NCBI RefSeq assembly: GCF_964355755.1
Contig: NC_092674.1
Coordinates: forward strand, 31,858,001 to 31,897,500
Reading direction: 5' to 3'
Source: Antedon mediterranea
Lineage: Eukaryota > Echinodermata > Crinoidea > Comatulida > Antedonidae
DNA: 39,500 bases
Numbering within the stretch: the stretch's first letter is position 1; every line of letters begins with the position of its first letter. A program made the translations under genes and the position numbers. The notes under the pieces were generated by a model that was given only the letters and a program-made list of their open reading frames with translations, made no database searches and had not been told where the DNA came from. Positions 33,181 through 39,500 of the stretch are shown one piece after another.

Positions 33181-34370
33181 AAAACTCGGAAATACTTGGA
33201 ACTACTCGGAACTACTCGGAAATACTCGTCACTAATCTTCACTAATCGGAAATACTTGTCATTACTTGAAACTACTCGGAACTACACGGAACTACTCGGA
33301 ACTACTCGGAACTACTCGGAACTACTCGGAACTACTCGGAACTACTCGGAACTACTCGGAACTACTCGGAAATACTCGGAACTACTCGGAACTACTCGGA
33401 ACTACTCGGAACAACTCGGAACAACTCGGAACAACTCGGAACAACTCGGAACAACTCGGAACAACTCGGAACAACTCGGAACAACTCGGAACAACTCGGA
33501 ACAACTCGGAACAACTCGGAACAACTCGGAACAACTCAGAACTACTCGGAACTTATTGGAACTTCTCGGAACTACTTCTCGGAACTACTCGGAACTACAC
33601 AGGACTACTCGGAATACTCGGAACTTCTCAGAACTATTCAAAACTTTTCGGAACTACTCGGAACTACTCGTCAATATTCGGAACTACTCGGAACTACTTG
33701 GAAATACTCGTAAATACTCGGAAATACTCGGAACTTATCGGAACTACTCGGAACTACTCGGAACAACTCGGAACTACTCGGAACTACTCGGAAATACTCG
33801 GAACGACTCGGAACTACACGGAACTACACGGAACAACTCGGAACTACTCGGAACTTCTTGGAACTTCTCGGAACTACTTCTCGGAACTACTCGGAACTAC
33901 ACAGGACTACTCGGAATACTCGGAACTTCTCAGAACTATTCAAAACTTTTCGGAACTACTCGGAACTACTCGTCAATATTCGGAACTACTCGGAACTACT
34001 CGGAACTACTTGGAAATACTCGGAAATACTCGGAAATACTCGGAAATACTCGGAACTTATCGAAACTACTCGGAACTACTCGGAACTACTCTTAACTTCT
34101 CGGAACTACTTGTCACTACTCGCCACTACTCGGAAGTTCTCGGAACTACTCGGAACTACTTGGAACTACTCGGATCTACTCGGATCTACTCGGAACTACT
34201 CGGAACTACTCGGAACTACTCGGAATTTCTCGGAACTATTCGAAACTTCTCGGAACTACTCGGAACTACTCGGAACTACTCGGAACTTCTCGGAACTACT
34301 CGTCAATATTTGAAACTATTCGAAACTACTTGGAACTACTCGGAAATACTCGGAACTATTTCTACCACGC
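33181..34370. repeat. 10-bp satellite (GGAACTACTC)n with sub-blocks
   Basis: About 119 decamers. A homogeneous block of GGAACTACTC lies at about 33281-33410, followed by a homogeneous GGAACAACTC block (about 33411-33540). The rest mixes variants (GGAACTTCTC, GGAAATACTC, GTCAATATTC). A roughly 130-bp segment with indel landmarks (ACTACACAGGACTACTCGG and TTCAAAACTTTTCGG) near 33561 is repeated 302 bp later at 33863. The decamer lacks stop codons in all plus-strand frames, so three long open frames (Leu-Gly-Thr-Thr-Arg-Asn-Tyr-Ser-Glu repeats) are artefacts. Confidence 0.97.
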
Positions 34371-34430
34371 TTCATCTTGGAAGAATAGCTTAATATAAAA
34401 AATAACAAAAAGTTATCTTGTTAGTTTAGT

Positions 34431-36038
34431 TTAAAGGGGGATTCTGGGTTTAAAATTGCTTTTAAATATCGTTTATTTATTAAATAAAAAATATCATAAC
34501 AATATAGACATGTCAGAATGAAGAAGTAATAACGAGAAATTAAAAAAAATTAATTTCATATACATTTTAGGGTAAATTCATGGAAAGTCTGTTTTTCAGC
34601 AGCTTAGGGAAGCTCATTAATATTCATGAGATATTCACAAAATCACGTCATCAGTGGATTCCAAACTCGCGACGTCATGTACGTTGTGTTTGTTAACTTC
34701 AAATCTCTCTCCCCTGTCAAACGACAACCACCCGATCATTGTGAAATACATTTTTTGTAGATTTTCTAAGCTAGGCCTAAAGTGTAATAATAACAGTAGT
34801 AGCATATATTTATTTGACATAAATACAACATTTAGTAAAGATTACGGAGTCTTAAATTATATACTATTTTTATACCTCGAATAGTACAGATCGTATTATC
34901 GGCTTCACGTACTAGGCTAGGCCTAGCCTAAATCATTTGTTTTCATGGGTGAGAGCCATCCTGACTAGGGATTCCATGCCACGATGGCTACGTTAAAACA
35001 TTGGGGCCCATCATGGGCCTAGCTAGCCTACTAAACGATTGGCCCATAATAATAAAACTCGGTGGATTCCAAACCTATCCTATCAACCAAACTCCTAAAC
35101 AATCTAAACCTAAAACATTCTACAAAATCGGCTGTAAATATTGAGGCAAAAATGGTACGATCGCCGTCCGCACGTATGGTGTCCCGATCGTCTAAAAGTA
35201 GGCCTAGGCCTAGTTTACTCTCCAAAAAAGCAGATACTGCATCAAGCAAGTAGACCAGGTAGTAGGAAGGAGACCTAGCCGATTCGGCCCAGTTAAAATT
35301 TGAGCTAGCTAGTGTAGTAGACTCTATGCGAATTGATACTACCAGGCCTTTTAATAAAGTATTATAGGCTTGTTAAAATTAGCAATATACTTATGTTTAC
35401 AAATATTCCAACTCTCTCATTCGAGCTATATTATCTATACCATTCCGGTAGGTCGAGTCGACCTTCAACCAAATACTGTACATCGTTCATGTTGTGATTA
35501 TAGACGGGGTATACTCGACCCGACCAGTTTGGTATTTTATACTGTATCTGCTTATCACGTGACATGCCAGGCATGGGCAGGTAGAGCACGTGTATCGTCG
35601 TTTCGCTCTCCTCGCTCAGCAGGAATGCATACGTTACGCTTCATTGATTTTGAAGGCTTTCCCTAAGTCAGTGCGAAAATCGGCAAACGTAAAGTGCAAA
35701 CATATCTAATTTTTCACTGTTTTGATGAATTTTCATAGAAAATTGACTTTATAAATGGGAAGACCGACTAAAATTACATTAGATAAGTATAATTTCACAA
35801 AAGTAATTAATATGGTTAATGATAACGAGTCGTCGGAACATTGACCATTTCACGAATTTCCTATTCTGTAAACACAGTGTCATATCGCCGTAGCTGCACT
35901 TGCAATCTGGCCTCATTTCACAGCCTTCGTTCTGCTTCACTGGGCGCTTATATAAATTGAAACTTTTACCGTTCAAGAGACAAACAAATATATTTTACAT
36001 TTTTTACTATTCATTTTAAACCCGGAACCCCCCTTTAA
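34431..36038. mobile_element. 1.6-kb TTAA-flanked non-autonomous DNA transposon candidate
   Basis: The left end TTAAAGGGGGATTCTGGGTT (continuing TAAAAT) is the inverse of the right end TTTTAAACCCGG-AACCCCCCTTTAA. Taking TTAA as the target duplication leaves terminal repeats AGGGGGRTTCYGGGTTTAAAA of about 22 bp. No transposase is recognisable. The interior has short open frames on both strands (for example 35062-35253 and 35370-35666) that I do not recognise, and a repeated word GTGGATTCCAAAC at 34655 and 35063. Confidence 0.65.
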
Positions 36039-36057
36039 TGTGTTCAATATTAGTTCA

Positions 36058-36127
36058 AGATGTATTGTCCCCCGACAACATAAAAAATAAAGATTAATAA
36101 AATCAGATTTTGAATAGGCCATTTTAT
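36058..36127 (+). mobile_element. Fragment of the AGATGTATTGTCCC MITE family
   Basis: AGATGTATTGTCCCCC is followed by AATAAAGATTAATAAAATCA and TTTTGAATAGGCCATTTTAT, which match both ends of 31672-32017 in part. The flank reads TTCA rather than TTAA. The fragment stops where the decamer array begins. Confidence 0.7.
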
Positions 36128-36139
36128 GGAAGCTTAATT

Positions 36140-36415
36140 CCACTATTCGGAACTACTCGGAACTACTCGGAACTTCTCAGAACTACTCTGAACTACTCGG
36201 AACTACTCGGGACTACACGGAACTACTCGGAACTACTTGTCAATATTCGGAACTACTCGGAACTACTGGGAACTACTCAGAACTACTCGGAACTAATCGG
36301 AACTACTCGGGACTACTTGGGACGTCTCAGATCTACTCGGAACTACTCAGAACTTCTCGGAACTACTCGGAACTTCTCGGAACTTCTCGGAGCTACTCGG
36401 AACTACTCGGATACT
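36140..36415. repeat. Second 10-bp (GGAACTACTC)n array
   Basis: About 27 decamers of the same family as 33181-34370, with GGAACTTCTC, GGGACTACAC and GTCAATATTC variants. The shared rare variant GTCAATATTCGG indicates common ancestry or exchange between the arrays. Confidence 0.95.
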
Positions 36416-36502
36416 CTCCAGTGTCTCCAGTCTTTCCAGTGTATCCAGTCTCTCCAGTGTCTCAAGTGTCTCCAGTGTCTCCAGTATCTCGAGAGTCTCC
36501 AG
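36416..36502. repeat. Short degenerate 9-bp repeat (TCTCCAGTG)n
   Basis: About nine units reading TCTCCAGTG, TTTCCAGTG, TCTCAAGTG and similar follow the decamer array directly. Confidence 0.9.
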
Positions 36503-37045
36503 TTTCTTACCTTTAGTGATTCTTACCTTTAGTGATTAAAAGAGGCTGTGAGCTTAATGCTCGTAATAGTTGCCTCCTCTCCTTTTGTTTATGTGAATGT
36601 CGAGGTTGTTTTTGAATGAATTTGTGTTTGTGCTGTCAATGACATGTTCTGGTAGTGAGTTCCATTTGTTGATTGCTCTGACGTCAAAATAGGTATCTCT
36701 CCTGATGGTTTTGTATCTAGGTTTGGATAGTGTAAGTGAGTGTCCTCTGGTTATATAACCTCCAGGGTTTTGCCTTAGAGTGAAAAATGAATTTGCCTCA
36801 ATGTTTACTATACCACGGATAATTTTGAACATTTCAATGAGATCACCTCTATCTCGTCTTTCTTCGAGTGTTGGTAGGTGAAGCATGGCAAGACGCTCAT
36901 CAGCGGGAAGATTCCTAAGTTCAGGTACAAGTTTGGTTGCTCGGTTTTGTGCTCTTTCTAAAATCTTCTTGAGTCCAACTTGGTTAGGTGACCACACTTG
37001 TACACAGTACTCTAAGAGTGGACGAATTAGTGTTTTATACCCTAA
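36503..37045 (-). mobile_element. 3' end of a CR1/jockey-type LINE, truncated at the satellite
   Basis: The element includes the reverse transcriptase C-terminal ORF (36554-37045) and a very short 3' tail ending in two copies of a 16-bp unit (AATCACTAAAGGTAAG on the minus strand). Terminal short repeats of this type are usual for CR1/L2-like LINEs. Its 5' side is lost at the TCTG satellite. Confidence 0.75.
36554..37045 (-). pseudogene. Reverse transcriptase C-terminus of a non-LTR retrotransposon (5'-truncated)
   Basis: The open frame on the minus strand reads QLGYKTLIRPLLEYCVQVWS from the truncation point, then LERAQNRATKLVPELRNL, DERLAMLHLPTLEERRDRGD, RGHSLTLSKPRYKTIRRD and INKWNSLPEHVID, and ends in a stop at 36554. 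YKTL-RP-LEYC-VWSP, LE-AQ-RATKLVP and WNSLP are the standard C-terminal motifs of CR1/jockey-clade reverse transcriptases, following the catalytic palm. The palm with its YADD box and the endonuclease are absent. The frame is intact over about 164 codons, so the copy is fairly young. It cannot act alone. Confidence 0.88.
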
Positions 37046-39500
37046 CTGTCTGTCTGTCTAGACTGACTGTCTGCCTAGACTGACTGTCTGTCTGTCTAGA
37101 CTTTCTGTCTGTCTAGACTGTCTGCCTGTCTAGACTGTCTGTCTAGACTGTCTGTCTGTATAGACCGTCTGTCTGTATAGACCGTCTGTCTGTATAGACT
37201 GTCTGTCTGTATAGACTGTCTGTCTAGAATGTCTGTCTAGACTGTCTGTCTAGACTGTCTGTCTGTGTAGACTGTCTGTCTGTCTAGACTGTCTGTCTGT
37301 CTAGACTGTCTGTCTGTCTAGACTTTCTGTATGTCTAGACTTTCTGTCTGTCTAGACTTTCTGTATGTCTAGACTTTCTGTCTGTCTAGACTTTTTGTCT
37401 GCCTAGACTTTCTGTCTAGACTGTCTGTCTAGACTGTCTGTCTGTCTAGACTGTCTGTCTGTCTAGACTGTCTGTTTGTCTAGACTATCTGTCTGTCTAT
37501 CTAGACTGTCTATCTGTCTAGACTGTCTGTCTATCTAGACTGTCTGTCTATACTGTCTGTCTATACTGTCTGTCTGTCTAGACTGTCTGTCTATACTGTC
37601 TGGACTGGACTATCTGTCTGTCTAGAATGTCTGTCTGTCTTTCTGTCTGGACTGTCTGTCTGTCTTGAATGTCTGTCTGTCTAGACTCTGTCTGTCTAGA
37701 CTCTCTGTCTAGATTGTCTGTCTGTCTAGACAGACAGTAAGTCTAGACTTTCTGTTTGTCTAGACTTTCTGTCTGTCTAGACTATCTGTCTGTCTGGACT
37801 GGACTGTCTGTCTGTCTAGAATGTCTGTCTGTCTGTCTTTCTGTCTGGACTGACTGTCTGTCTGTCTTGAATGTCTGTCTGTCTAGACTCTCTGTCTAGA
37901 TTGTCTGTCTGTCTAGACAGACATTCAGTCTAGACATACAGACAGTCTGACTAGACAGACAGTCTGTATGTCTAGACTGACTGTCTGTCTGTCTGTCTAG
38001 ACTGTCTGTCTAGACTGTCACTCTGTCTAGACTATCTGTCTGTCTATCTAGACTGTCTATCCGTCTAGACTGTCTGTCTATCTAGACTGTCTGTCTATAC
38101 TGTCTGTCTATACTGTCTGTCTGTCTAGACTGTCTGTCTATACTGTCTGGACTGGACTATCTGTCTGTCTAGAATGTCTGTCTGTCTTTCTGTCTGGACT
38201 GTCTGTCTGTCTTGAATGTCTGTCTGTCTGTCTAGACTCTGTCTGTCTAGACTCTCTGTCTAGATTGTCTGTCTGTCTAGACAGACAGTAAGTCTAGACT
38301 TTCTGTTTGTCTAGACTTTCTGTCTGTCTAGACTATCTGTCTGTCTGGACTGGACTGTCTGTCTGTCTAGAATGTCTGTCTGTCTGTCTTTCTGTCTGGA
38401 CTGACTGTCTGTCTGTCTTGAATGTCTGTCTGTCTAGACTGTCTGCCTGTCTAGACTGTCTGTCTAGACTGTCTGTCTGTATAGACCGTCTGTCTGTATA
38501 GACCGTCTGTCTGTATAGACTGTCTGTCTGTATAGACTGTCTGTCTAGAATGTCTGTCTAGACTGTCTGTCTAGACTGTCTGTCTGTGTAGACTGTCTGT
38601 CTGTCTAGACTGTCTGTCTGTCTAGACTGTCTGTCTGTCTAGACTTTCTGTCTGTCTAGACTTTCTGTATGTCTAGACTTTCTGTCTGTCTAGACTTTCT
38701 GTATGTCTAGACTTTCTGTCTGTCTAGACTTTTTGTCTGCCTAGACTTTCTGTCTAGACTGTCTGTCTAGACTGTCTGTCTGTCTAGACTGTCTGTCTGT
38801 CTAGACTGTCTGTTTGTCTAGACTATCTGTCTGTCTATCTAGACTGTCTATCTGTCTAGACTGTCTGTCTATCCAGACTGTCTGTCTATACTGTCTGTCT
38901 ATACTGTCTGTCTGTCTAGACTGTCTGTCTATACTGTCTGGACTGGACTATCTGTCTGTCTAGAATGTCTGTCTGTCTTTCTGTCTGGACTGTCTGTCTG
39001 TCTTGAATGTCTGTCTGTCTAGACTCTGTCTGTCTAGACTCTCTGTCTAGATTGTCTGTCTGTCTAGACAGACAGTAAGTCTAGACTTTCTGTTTGTCTA
39101 GACTTTCTGTCTGTCTAGACTATCTGTCTGTCTGGACTGGACTGTCTGTCTGTCTAGAATGTCTGTCTGTCTGTCTTTCTGTCTGGACTGACTGTCTGTC
39201 TGTCTTGAATGTCTGTCTGTCTAGACTCTCTGTCTAGATTGTCTGTCTGTCTAGACAGACATTCAGTCTAGACATACAGACAGTCTGACTAGACAGACAG
39301 TCTGTATGTCTAGACTGACTGTCTGTCTGTCTGTCTAGACTGTCTGTCTAGACTGTCACTCTGTCTAGACTATCTGTCTGTCTATCTAGACTGTCTATCT
39401 GTCTAGACTGTCTGTCTATCTAGACTGTCTGTCTATACTGTCTGTCTATACTGTCTGTCTGTCTAGACTGTCTGTCTATACTGTCTGGACTGGACTATCT
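37046..39500. repeat. TCTG/TCTAGAC satellite with ~1.33-kb higher-order repeat
   Basis: The whole tract is built of GTCTGTCTAGACT-type words (4-bp TCTG with TCTAGAC every 9-17 bp). Landmarks repeat at long range: TCTGCCTGTC at 37121 and 38442 (1321 bp), TAGACTATCTGTCTGTC at 37481 and 38819 (1338 bp), and again at 38028 and 39366 (1338 bp). The 17-bp difference comes from one extra TCTAGACTTTCTGTCTG unit near 38640. Inverted blocks occur at about 37908-37980 and 39246-39318. It continues beyond the window. Confidence 0.97.

Noticed and set aside
33157-34393. Overlapping 312-, 375- and 151-codon open frames rich in ELLGTTRNYS
   Set aside because: A stop-free 10-bp repeat keeps all three plus frames open; the similar proteins in different frames show they are artefacts.
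35062-35253. 63-codon Ser/Lys/Arg-rich frame, with an antisense frame at 35031-35249
   Set aside because: It lies inside the TTAA-flanked element with a TAGGCCTA cluster in it, and neither strand shows a recognisable domain.
36110-36532. 140-codon open frame on the plus strand
   Set aside because: It translates the second decamer array and the TCTCCAGTG repeat.
38307-38501. Cys/Ser/Leu-rich open frame
   Set aside because: It is a translation of the TCTG satellite.

Overview
This is non-coding-rich animal genomic DNA. It is AT-rich, with spliced coding exons bounded by GT/AG, tRNA-derived SINEs, LINE fragments, TTAA-flanked and foldback DNA elements, and an unusually heavy load of tandem arrays (roughly a quarter of the window). 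The palindrome TAGGCCTA recurs dozens of times in unique sequence, inside one minisatellite and in SINE-rich DNA. I associate that habit with echinoderms and other marine deuterostome invertebrates, but the species assignment is an inference.

The only convincing host genes are two GABA-A-type Cys-loop receptor subunits in divergent (head-to-head) orientation. One exon of a beta-like subunit lies on the minus strand at 734-831; the rest of that gene continues beyond the left edge. A complete alpha/gamma-like subunit lies on the plus strand in nine exons from 19962 to 28782. The splice phases agree throughout and give a 467-residue protein with a signal peptide, Cys-loop, four membrane segments and the anion-selectivity motif PAR. 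Its M2 pore helix is atypical: Leu at 6' and Ala at 4'. Divergent beta and alpha genes are also how vertebrate GABA-A clusters are arranged, so this may be an ancestral microsynteny block.

Layout: 1-376, tRNA(Ser/Leu)-type SINE with an internally duplicated head; 434-535, decayed copy of a second tRNA-SINE; 734-831, beta-like exon; 3467-4084, foldback element with near-identical ~195-bp arms; 5555-5692, 46-bp repeat; 6318-7020, degenerate dimeric repeat; 7422-9992, 78-bp minisatellite (~33 copies); 10521-12043, 70/72/78-bp minisatellite (~21 copies); 12044-19073, AT-rich DNA with microsatellites; 19074-19449, 102-bp repeat; 19450-28900, the alpha/gamma-like gene, whose 4.6-kb first intron holds 27-, 92- and 42-bp arrays and a perfect 39-bp-arm palindrome.

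28900-33130 holds microsatellites, a LINE tail, palindromes, a tRNA-like gene with tRNA-SINE features, a TTAA-flanked MITE, and a second SINE of the first family apparently split by about 1.6 kb. 33181-34370 and 36140-36415 are arrays of one 10-bp motif on either side of a 1.6-kb TTAA-flanked element (34431-36038). 36554-37045 is the 3' end of a LINE reverse transcriptase ORF on the minus strand. 37046-39500 is a TCTG/TCTAGAC satellite with a higher-order period of about 1.33 kb and internal inverted segments. Most long open frames in the window are tandem-array artefacts.
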